A stretch of DNA of 64,000 nt, taken from JAVBNF01 sp031551725. GTDB lineage: Bacteria; Bacteroidota; Bacteroidia; Bacteroidales; P3. Under the pieces are notes generated by a model. That model was not told the DNA's origin. It searched no databases and saw nothing but the letters and a program-made list of their open reading frames with translations. The DNA is taken from contig JAVBNF010000001.1 of NCBI GenBank assembly GCA_031551725.1, positions 1 to 64,000 of the forward strand. The letters run 5' to 3'. Of the stretch, positions 7,685 through 14,756 are shown in pieces (positions within the stretch are counted from its first letter, which is position 1; the number at the start of each line of letters is the position of its first letter). Made by a program: the position numbers and the translations under genes.

Positions 7685-7743
7685 CCGAAAGCGCCCCGCA
7701 TCACACCATGAAAAAAGGATGCGGAGATATTTGTTGCTTTCGG
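7685..7743. other. Long imperfect hairpin downstream of the FISUMP gene
   Basis: CCGAAAGC (7685-7692) pairs with GCTTTCGG (7736-7743), and CCGCATC (7696-7702) with GATGCGG (7718-7724). No U-tract follows on either strand, so it is not a standard terminator. It could be a repeat or part of an RNA. Confidence 0.45.
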
Positions 7744-7827
7744 ACGCCCATTGCTGTGCGTGCTGGCCGGTTGTTATTCATGATTTACAAGCGACAGATA
7801 GTGTCCTTAGTGTCTATGCATCGTATT

Positions 7828-9870
7828 TTATAAGTCCTTGATACATCTCACCGGTCCACCAGATGTTCTGGGGAAAGCATATCTCATATACGAGTAAAGA
7901 TCTCTCACCCAATACTGTGTGGAGGAAGGTGCCGAAGAAGAAGGAAACATAGTTCGCGTTTCATTCAAATAACTGGTTCTATTGTCACTATTTCGATACC
8001 CTGTCGGCACAATTGTAAAACAGTATAAATCGGTTCCTCCCGAAAAACCTACTTTTGTCAAAGGCTTAAATGTACCTCCAACAGATGTTTCTAAAGTAGT
8101 CCATTCTTCATCAGAAGGCACATGCCAACCTTTTGGGCAAATGCCTCTTCCTTTTACAGATCGATCTGTACCATAAGAAGATACTATTGACGTTTCTACC
8201 CACGTCCCTTTTCCATCAGTAGATACTGCGGTGTTCCAGATATAAATAGCACCATCATTTGTACACCCCGAAAGATCGGCTGTACCGTGTGCGCACCAAA
8301 AATCACCTAACCCGCATATTCCATAGATAGTTGTAGCACAACTTGCATTACTCCCTCTGAAATTCAAACCAGTTTGATAGTTTAAGTTTTGAGTCATCCA
8401 CCAACGTCCATCAGGCATGAGGGCTATTTTATATACTTTTCCATCTCGATCATCTGTGAGAATGGACGTTGATATATTGTTATTTTGCAACAATCGAAAT
8501 TCAAAAAATTGCGTATCCAATTTACAATAGCTCGGATTGGTACCTGAAACTTTAATTTTAAAAGTTTGATTGTTGGCAGCAGCTGAAAGTCCTTGCAATT
8601 TTAAAGTAATTTCTGTGGTCGAAATAGTTGGATTTGAAACAAAGCTCACTCCGTTATTGGGAAGACCTTCGTAAGAAATCGAATACGTCCACCCCGTTTT
8701 TAATATGGTTGGAGATAAAGAAGCATAGTCAAAAATACGATCTTTGGTTGCTCCTGAAAACTCAATGGTATCAAAACCGTATCGAATGATTTCCGTGCCA
8801 CAACCTTCAGGATTTGGAACAACAGCCAAAACCATTTTCGAAGATTCTTTACATGCTCCTTCAACACACCTTACCGAAAGCGCATTTGAGCGTAAACTTG
8901 CCGTACTTCCATCCCGATAAACCTTATCTTGCGTATTCTCAAGAATACGAGAGTAAGCATACAACGTCCCATTGGTTGTACTGCTCCAAAAATAGGCTTG
9001 CGTACCGTTGCCCGAATAGGTGCCGTTCCCATTACGCAAGCCTGCCGCCAATGCACCAAAACCAAGAGGATTCAACGAAACAGCAGCATTCGTCGTCCAT
9101 AATTTTGTATAAGCTTGATTGTTGTTATATGCTCCACGAGTTGTATCTTTTAAAAGCTTTCCGGCTTGAGCACCATATAAAGTTTTCGTGGCGGTTGTTT
9201 GAATATGATTATTTGCTCCTGCAAAAGAATATGCCGGATTTGCAAAACGTTCAACAGAATCAAGCATTTGTCCCCATTCATTATCCGTCGGCAAATGCCA
9301 ACCATTGGGACAAACACCCTGCTCGCCCAAAGTGCCGTAAACAGGTGCTGTAGTACCGCTATTTTGAGCATAAGCTGTCCACCAAGGATAAAGGCAGCCC
9401 CAATATTCACAGGCCAATGGATCGGCCTGATTGGAAGCAGGATAAGCCGAGGCATTCAATGGCCCCGGCCCCGGACAATAGTATTTTCCCGTTAATGCGG
9501 CAGCGGTATTTGCAGTGGTATTGTTTGCAAAAACCGGATTATCCAAACCTTTGCGGTATCGGAGGTTTTCTGCCATCCAACGTTTGCCGTCGGGCATAAT
9601 CACGGTTTTGTATTTTTCGCCGTCGCGGGGGTCGGTGAAGTCGGGGGCGGGGGTTTGGGCGGACAGAAAGTTGAAGCAAAGTGTGAAGGCTAATAAGACG
9701 AGATGGCCACGCAACGCAGAGCGGCGCTCGCCATGACGGCTTCGTAGTAAGGCCGGGGATTTGCTACGCGCGTAGCCAACGACTGAGGCTAATGCGGAGG
9801 ACGTCATGGCGAGCGCCGCAGGCGCGTGGCCATCCCGTTCAATTAGCGAACAAAGGTAATGTGTTTTCAT
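7828..9870 (-). CDS. Secreted two-domain FISUMP protein (copy 1)
   Basis: 680 residues. Two FISUMP domains, about residues 78-345 and 475-680, each opening with 'DPRDGEKYKTVIMPDGKRWM' or a close variant, carrying AENLRYRKG or TQNLNYQTG, 'CPxGWHxPxDxEW', and ending S-V-R-C-V or P-V-R-C-I. A spacer of about 120 residues between them looks like an immunoglobulin-like or adhesion-type linker. The hydrophobic signal core (LVLLAFTLCFNFLSAQ) comes only after about 55 residues, because a palindromic repeat encodes residues 12-55. The C-terminus shows no T9SS signal. The molecular function of FISUMP domains is unknown. A paralogue lies at 31843-33930, and both follow a shared structured RNA. Confidence 0.8.
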   Translation of the reverse strand: MKTHYLCSLIERDGHAPAALAMTSSALASVVGYARSKSPALLRSRHGERRSALRGHLVLLAFTLCFNFLSAQTPAPDFTDPRDGEKYKTVIMPDGKRWMAENLRYRKGLDNPVFANNTTANTAAALTGKYYCPGPGPLNASAYPASNQADPLACEYWGCLYPWWTAYAQNSGTTAPVYGTLGEQGVCPNGWHLPTDNEWGQMLDSVERFANPAYSFAGANNHIQTTATKTLYGAQAGKLLKDTTRGAYNNNQAYTKLWTTNAAVSLNPLGFGALAAGLRNGNGTYSGNGTQAYFWSSTTNGTLYAYSRILENTQDKVYRDGSTASLRSNALSVRCVEGACKESSKMVLAVVPNPEGCGTEIIRYGFDTIEFSGATKDRIFDYASLSPTILKTGWTYSISYEGLPNNGVSFVSNPTISTTEITLKLQGLSAAANNQTFKIKVSGTNPSYCKLDTQFFEFRLLQNNNISTSILTDDRDGKVYKIALMPDGRWWMTQNLNYQTGLNFRGSNASCATTIYGICGLGDFWCAHGTADLSGCTNDGAIYIWNTAVSTDGKGTWVETSIVSSYGTDRSVKGRGICPKGWHVPSDEEWTTLETSVGGTFKPLTKVGFSGGTDLYCFTIVPTGYRNSDNRTSYLNETRTMFPSSSAPSSTQYWVRDLYSYMRYAFPRTSGGPVRCIKDL
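9700..9843. repeat. GGCCAT palindromic repeats inside the FISUMP signal-peptide region
   Basis: Two oppositely oriented copies of the element TCATGGCGAGCGCC...GTGGCCATC lie within the first 55 codons of the FISUMP gene, read in frame. A third copy is just upstream of the ATG (9899-9938), and relatives occur at 1848 and 30430. Confidence 0.7.
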
Positions 9871-9898
9871 GTTGTGTGTATTTGTTTGTTTTTATGTT

Positions 9899-9938
9899 GT
9901 CATGGCGAACGAAGCGCAGCGGAGTGTGGCCATCCAGT
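9899..9938. repeat. GGCCAT palindromic repeat upstream of FISUMP copy 1
   Basis: TCATGGCGAACGAAGCGCAG followed by GTGTGGCCATCC: an imperfect palindrome of the same family as the in-frame copies at 9700-9843. It lies in the leader between the structured RNA and the ATG. Confidence 0.7.
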
Positions 9939-9961
9939 TGAGATTCGTAGCATAAGTGCAT

Positions 9962-10222
9962 AAAAAAAGGCGCGAGTTGAATTCTTATTTTTTAAGAGGT
10001 ACCTGCAAGCACCCACGTTCAAATAAGACACAACTCACGCCGGAACACAGCATGAGCGTATCGCTTATTAATTCTTTGAACGTTGAAAAATTTGCAGGTT
10101 TTCTTAAAAAAGAATTTAAGCTTACGCTTTTTTATGTATAATTAATTAGTTTTTTCTATATAATTAGTTTTATGTACGAGAAGAGGACATCCTCGTATAT
10201 CGTACATCTGATATCGTATATT
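9962..10222 (-). ncRNA. Structured RNA A upstream of FISUMP copy 1
   Basis: Transcribed on the minus strand from the promoter at 10261-10230. A leader is followed by a ~172-nt core (10133-9962) that folds end to end. On the transcript, GCGT...CGCGC and TTAAATTCTT...AAGAATTCAA close the base, then TTTAAG/CTTAAA, ACCTGCAA/TTGCAGGT and ACGTTCAAA/TTTGAACGT stack inward, with AAA opposite ACCT as a conserved internal loop. The apical part contains ATACGCTCATGCTGTGTTC and GTTGTGTCTTAT, the same as in copy B. It ends in a U-tract. Copy B (31581-31754) has different sequence in three helices but the same pairing. The FISUMP gene starts 92 bases downstream without a visible promoter of its own, so a cis-acting leader or attenuator is plausible. 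I do not recognise the family. Confidence 0.8.
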
Positions 10223-10229
10223 TATTTCG

Positions 10230-10261
10230 CAAAGTTATAAATAAATTTTGAATTTATGAAA
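10230..10261 (-). promoter_or_regulatory. Promoter of structured RNA A
   Basis: TAACTTTG (10237-10230, minus strand) with TTTC 20 bases upstream (10261-10258). The sequence TAACTTTGCGAAA is also found at copy B (31492 onward), so promoter and RNA are duplicated together. Confidence 0.7.
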
Positions 10262-10272
10262 TAAATTTGAAA

Positions 10273-12426
10273 TTAACTTTTTCTCACTACTTTTATTATG
10301 CCTTTGGTCTGTTGAATTTTATGAATCAGCATATCCAGATGTTTCACGCTTTGTACAAAAACATGCATGTTTCCCTCGAGGATACCTTTGTTGGCGACAA
10401 ACTGCAAATCACGAATCATGCTTTGAGATTCTGTTGCCGCTTCATGTAGTTTGTATGACATTCCGACTTCATCATTCGCCGTGATTTTCAAAATTGTTTG
10501 AAAAGAACCGGAAAGATCGTGCTGACGCCATTCCACAGGCACCACGCGATATGCAAATTGCGAAATCAAACGGTTGGCGTTCGGACAAGTGGTACGATGA
10601 ATTGTTATGCCCTTGCCAACGGTTACAAATCCGAAAATAGCATCTCCAAGCACCGGATTACAGCACTTGGCATACTTGCATTCGACGCCGTTCAAACCTT
10701 CGTCCAGCACCACAAAATCGGGATTATTGCCGGTTTTTACCTGTTTGGCGGCTTTGGGCGTTTCGTGAACGATTTCTCTCTCGCTTTTTTCGGCCTGAAC
10801 CATTTTCTTCAAAACCTCGTGCAAAAGATTCAAATCGATTTCGTCGAGCGCAATTTTTACATATAATTCCGTTGTGGTTTTTAGCTTGAAAAGCTTATTC
10901 AGCGCAGGAATCGGATCATTCTGCAATGGCAGTTTCCAATTCTTAAGTTTGCGTTCCAATACCTCGCGCCCCTGTGCAGCTACTTTCGCTTCATCGGCGC
11001 GCAAACGCTGTTTGATATGCGATTTTGCTTTTGCGGTGACCACAATATTCAACCAGTCCGGACTTGGATTTTGGTTTTTGGATGTAATGATTTCCACCGT
11101 ATCACCCGTTGCCAAGACCTCACGAATAGGTACATTTTTGCCGTTTTTGATGGCGCTGACGCAATGATTCCCAATGTTCCCATGAATATCATACGCAAAA
11201 TCCAAAACCGTTGCCCCTACCGGCAGTTGGCGCAAATCGCCGTTCGGTGTAAACACAAAAATCTCATTGGGCATGAAGCCTTCTTTGATATCTTCGTCGG
11301 TGGTGGACGTTTCGAGTTGCGTGCGTATATTTTCGAGCCAATTTTCTACGCCGGATTCGGCTTGCTTGATGCCTTTGTAGCGCCAGTGTGCAGCCATCCC
11401 GTGTTCGGCATAATGATCCATACGCTGCGTGCGGATTTGCACTTCCACGTACTGTCCGTTGTCAACCTTGACAGTTGTGTGCAAACTCTCATAGCCGTTC
11501 GTTTTCGGCACTGTAATCCAATCGCGCAAACGCTTGATGTCAGGCTCATAGCGCGAAGTTACCACCGAATATGTTTTCCAACAATCGTCTTTCTCTTTTT
11601 CTACATCGCTATTTAAAATAATACGAATCGCAAAAACATCAAACACTTTTTCGAAAGGCACGTTTTGCGCACGCATTTTATTCCAAATGGAATACACCGA
11701 TTTGGTGCGGTATTTGATTTTGAAATCCAAGCCTTGCTGCTTCAATTCCTGTTCAATCGGTTTTACAAAATCCTGCACCAACAACGTGCGTGTCCGTTCC
11801 GTTAAATGCAATTGCGTAGTAATATCGCGGTAAGCCGCAGGTTCGGTATAACGCAAACTCAAATCCTCCAATTCCGATTTGAGTTTATACAAGCCTAATT
11901 TATGTGCCAAAGGCGTATAAAGCAAAAGCGTTTCCGCCGATTTTTTACTTTGCTTTGTTTTCGGAAAAAAGAACGAAAGCGAACGCATCACTTCCAAGCG
12001 GTCGGCAAGTTTGATAAGAATAACGCGAGGATCCGACGAATAACTTACAATCAATTTGCGAAAAGCCTCGGCTTGCAAACCCGTTGTTTTCACATCCATT
12101 TGCGAAATCTTGTGAAGATTTTCGACAATGTGTGCGGTTTCTACCGAAAATTCTTTGGCAATCTCCAAATGCTTAAACGGCTTGATCAAATCCGCTTCAT
12201 GCAGGAAAACCGCGGTAATAACACGAGCATTCAAACCAAGTTCATTGGTAAGAATATCGGCCACATTCAACGCATGAAAAATAAACGGATCGCCGTTCTC
12301 GCGCATTTTCCCATCCAAAGCAACACAAGCAAGTTCAAAGGCTTTTTCTAAACGGGAAGATTGAACTTCTTCGGAGGAAAGCCCCTGAATAATTCTTGTA
12401 TATTTCTCTCTAATGTTTGTCTCCAT
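10273..12426 (-). CDS. RelA/SpoT-family (p)ppGpp synthetase with degenerate hydrolase domain
   Basis: About 717 residues, start chosen at METNIREKY (12426). Layout: HD hydrolase region (1-190), synthetase (about 210-380: RTKSVYSIWNKM, DVFAIRIIL, VPKTNGYESLHTTV, VEVQIRT, AEHGMAAHWRYK), TGS domain (EIFVFTPNGDLRQLPVGATV near 395), and a C-terminal ACT domain. The synthetase residues look intact. The hydrolase motif HDxxED is replaced by HEADLI (near residue 73), and the later 'V.G.TK' is 'VENLHK', so hydrolysis of ppGpp is probably lost, as in RelA of proteobacteria. It makes the stringent-response alarmone. Downstream of lgt on the same strand. Confidence 0.93.
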   Translation of the reverse strand: METNIREKYTRIIQGLSSEEVQSSRLEKAFELACVALDGKMRENGDPFIFHALNVADILTNELGLNARVITAVFLHEADLIKPFKHLEIAKEFSVETAHIVENLHKISQMDVKTTGLQAEAFRKLIVSYSSDPRVILIKLADRLEVMRSLSFFFPKTKQSKKSAETLLLYTPLAHKLGLYKLKSELEDLSLRYTEPAAYRDITTQLHLTERTRTLLVQDFVKPIEQELKQQGLDFKIKYRTKSVYSIWNKMRAQNVPFEKVFDVFAIRIILNSDVEKEKDDCWKTYSVVTSRYEPDIKRLRDWITVPKTNGYESLHTTVKVDNGQYVEVQIRTQRMDHYAEHGMAAHWRYKGIKQAESGVENWLENIRTQLETSTTDEDIKEGFMPNEIFVFTPNGDLRQLPVGATVLDFAYDIHGNIGNHCVSAIKNGKNVPIREVLATGDTVEIITSKNQNPSPDWLNIVVTAKAKSHIKQRLRADEAKVAAQGREVLERKLKNWKLPLQNDPIPALNKLFKLKTTTELYVKIALDEIDLNLLHEVLKKMVQAEKSEREIVHETPKAAKQVKTGNNPDFVVLDEGLNGVECKYAKCCNPVLGDAIFGFVTVGKGITIHRTTCPNANRLISQFAYRVVPVEWRQHDLSGSFQTILKITANDEVGMSYKLHEAATESQSMIRDLQFVANKGILEGNMHVFVQSVKHLDMLIHKIQQTKGIIKVVRKS

Positions 12427-12445
12427 AATAAAGTGTGGTAACAAG

Positions 12446-12506
12446 TTAACGAGATTACAAGTTAACAGCTTCGCGTTTCGTTAACTCGTCGCCTTGTCAA
12501 CTTGTT
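12446..12506. repeat. AACTTGTAAC/ACGAGTTAAC microrepeats between lgt and relA
   Basis: Alternating units such as AAGTTAACGAG, ACAAGTTAACAG and TTAACTCGTC. The last codons and stop of lgt (...QVDKATS) lie within this unit. The same family occurs at 1915-1940, 31510-31530, 43198-43222 and 55805-55830. Confidence 0.6.
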
Positions 12507-13314
12507 TCCTCTTTTTCGGGAAAAACGGCAAATCTCTTTTTCGCAGGAAGAGAAGTATCGCGATGCCACCGAGAATAAATGGGATACTTAGGATTTGTCC
12601 CATATTTATCCACAGGCTTTCTTCCCATGCTTCTTGGGGTTCTTTGATAAATTCGATCAGGAAACGCATGCCGAAAACCGCAATCAGAAAGCAAGCAAAT
12701 AGGAAGCCGCCTTTCATTTCTTTCCAATTTTTCAAGTAATAACGATACAAGAAAATGAAAATGGTGAAATAGCTGAGCGCTTCGTAAATTTGCGTAGGAT
12801 GTTTAGGTAAAATTTCGCCGTTTCTTTCGAAAATAAATCCCCACGGCAATGAAGTTACATGTCCGTAGATCTCGGAATTCACAAGGTTTCCCGTACGGAT
12901 AAGCAGTCCGCCCAAGGCAACTACAATGACCACGCGATCGAGCATGTACCAAACGGATTTACGGTATTTCCGCGCCACCAGGCACAATGCAATCGGAATG
13001 CTGATGGCCGCGCCATGACTCGCCAATCCGCCGTCGCGGATATAAAAAATTTCGATCGGATGCGACAGATAATATGCCGGATCGTAGAAAAAACAATGGC
13101 CCAAACGTGCGCCAATCACCACAGCAATGGCTACATACCACAGCAAATCTTCAATCATCGTTGCCGGTTCGCCTTCGCGTTTGAGCATGCGGCCCAAAAC
13201 AGTATAGCCCAATAAAAAAACGCAGGCAAACAAAATGCCGTACCAGCGTATTTCAAAATCTCCGATTGAGAAGGCAATCGGGTTGAAGTTCCAGTGAATG
13301 AAGAGTGATGTCAT
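12481..13314 (-). CDS. lgt: Prolipoprotein diacylglyceryl transferase
   Basis: 277 residues, inner membrane, seven predicted membrane segments. It transfers diacylglycerol from phosphatidylglycerol to the lipobox cysteine of prolipoproteins. Signature segments are GARLGHCFFYDP near residue 62, GGLASHGAAI near 91 and RTGNLVNSEIYG near 140 with the conserved Arg/Gly/Asn, then HPTQIYE and RFLIEFIKEPQ. Several lipoproteins in this window are its likely substrates. The hydrophilic tail (KKRKQVDKATS) is partly encoded by a microrepeat. It is followed by relA after 54 bases. Confidence 0.96.
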   Translation of the reverse strand: MTSLFIHWNFNPIAFSIGDFEIRWYGILFACVFLLGYTVLGRMLKREGEPATMIEDLLWYVAIAVVIGARLGHCFFYDPAYYLSHPIEIFYIRDGGLASHGAAISIPIALCLVARKYRKSVWYMLDRVVIVVALGGLLIRTGNLVNSEIYGHVTSLPWGFIFERNGEILPKHPTQIYEALSYFTIFIFLYRYYLKNWKEMKGGFLFACFLIAVFGMRFLIEFIKEPQEAWEESLWINMGQILSIPFILGGIAILLFLRKRDLPFFPKKRKQVDKATS

Positions 13315-13332
13315 GTGTTTTTATTTCATATT

Positions 13333-13411
13333 ATGAAGATCGTAAAATGGTAAGACGTGTAAGATGGTAAGATTTCTACGGTCTCACATGTCTTTCGGTC
13401 TTACTATCTTA
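13333..13411. repeat. AAGATCGTAAAATGGTAAGAC microrepeats
   Basis: Short units GATCGTAAAATGG, TAAGACGTGTAAGATGG and TCTTACTATCTTA. The last two codons and stop of the type B protein lie inside it. Related units follow recA (60355-60392). Confidence 0.55.
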
Positions 13412-14753
13412 ATATCGTTACCGATCCGTTATTTGTATATTTTTTGCCGTACATATCTGCAAATTTCGCCACCCAATAATAGGCGCCGTCGGGAACATCG
13501 GCCGAGCCGTTTTTGCCATCCCAGGCAAACTCTTCCGGATTGCCCTTGTAGGAATAGACTTTGCGGCCCCAACGGTTGTGAATCGTGATTTCGAAGCTCG
13601 TCATTTTGTCGGCTTTAATCACTTTTAAAACGTCGTTAATTCCATCTCCGTTTGGAGAGAAGAAATTCGGCATTTCCAACATCGAACCGCAATCTTCGAA
13701 AGTCACGTTGGATGTTGTTTTTCGTTGACATTTCGCAGTATCCGTAATTTCGACCGTATAGGCGTTCGATTCCGTAACCACACGAATAGGCGCCGTAATT
13801 GTTGTATCATCCAACCATTTGTAGGTAACAATACCTGCAAATTCCGGATCAACAGAGGCATCCAGTATTACAGTTTGATTTTTGCACAAAGATGTGTCTG
13901 CAAGCAAATGTGCAGGCGTTGTCCACTTTTCCGGATACACAATCAAATGCACGGTATCGCGCGCCGTATCGCCACAAACATCGTTCACACGCACCGAATA
14001 AGTGCCGCTGTCTTGAACGGTGATACTTGAAGATGTTGATCCGTTGCTCCATATAAATTTATATTTATCGGCTAGATATTTACTCGGCTCTAAAGCATTC
14101 AGCACAATACCGCTTTCCCCCGGACATAAAGTCGTGTCACTCCCTAAATTCACTACCGGTGGACGATAAAAAAAGATTTTGGCTGTATCGCGTGTAATAT
14201 ATCTCAACGGATCCGGATCCAAAAGCAAGGCGTTTAAGCAATTCAGGGTCATTGTGACTGTGTATGGATAGACAAAACTTGCTGTTTTCAAAGAATCCGA
14301 ATACACCCACAAATAAGATTGTTTTGCGATTGTCGAATCTTTAGCTGTTTTACCCGGGAAATCCCATAAATAAACGGTTTTTGCTTGTGTTTCATCTAAT
14401 AATAAGGAATCGTTCGGACACAGAAACGTATCAATTTTTGGCAATCGCTTTTCCGGTTTTCCGTAAGTTGTAATATCAATGGTATCTCTACGTACACTAT
14501 CCTCGCAAGCAACATTATTTTTGGTAATTTCTACCCAGATTTTTTGTGTCCCTTTTGGGATAAAATAATTGTTTGTTGTGCTATCACTCCACAGAAATGA
14601 GCAGTTTGCAAAGGTTTTCAGCGAAAGCGTATCGTACGGACACATCAGCGTGTCTTTCGGAATATACGTTTGTTGCAAAGTATCACAGGGTGTTTGAGCC
14701 CGCAAGCCCAGTGCGAGAAAGAATGTCAGTATGAAAAACCAAAGAAATCGCAT
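13404..14753 (-). CDS. Secreted protein with T9SS type B (gliding-associated) C-terminal domain
   Basis: 449 residues. Signal peptide residues 1-19 (FFLALGLRAQ). The middle holds repeated PKD/Ig-like segments, each with 'DTLCPG/ DTLMCPYD/ DTSLCKN' openings and a later WSNGST or similar turn, as in large adhesins. The last 90 or so residues are a clear gliding-motility-associated domain: MPNFFSPNGDGINDVL, FEITIHNRWGRKVYSY and GKNGSADVPDGAYYW. Such domains direct type IX secretion and often non-LPS surface attachment. The gene starts 3 bases after the amylase stop, so the two are probably one operon of surface or secreted products. Confidence 0.88.
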   Translation of the reverse strand: MRFLWFFILTFFLALGLRAQTPCDTLQQTYIPKDTLMCPYDTLSLKTFANCSFLWSDSTTNNYFIPKGTQKIWVEITKNNVACEDSVRRDTIDITTYGKPEKRLPKIDTFLCPNDSLLLDETQAKTVYLWDFPGKTAKDSTIAKQSYLWVYSDSLKTASFVYPYTVTMTLNCLNALLLDPDPLRYITRDTAKIFFYRPPVVNLGSDTTLCPGESGIVLNALEPSKYLADKYKFIWSNGSTSSSITVQDSGTYSVRVNDVCGDTARDTVHLIVYPEKWTTPAHLLADTSLCKNQTVILDASVDPEFAGIVTYKWLDDTTITAPIRVVTESNAYTVEITDTAKCQRKTTSNVTFEDCGSMLEMPNFFSPNGDGINDVLKVIKADKMTSFEITIHNRWGRKVYSYKGNPEEFAWDGKNGSADVPDGAYYWVAKFADMYGKKYTNNGSVTILR

Positions 14754-14756
14754 CTT

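Noticed and set aside
9956..10141. Plus-strand open frame of 61 codons
   Set aside because: It reads across the structured RNA; conservation between copies follows base pairing, not codons.
12427..12444. Upstream TTG start of relA (MLPHFI...)
   Set aside because: ATG at 12426 gives the usual N-terminus; the earlier codons touch a microrepeat.
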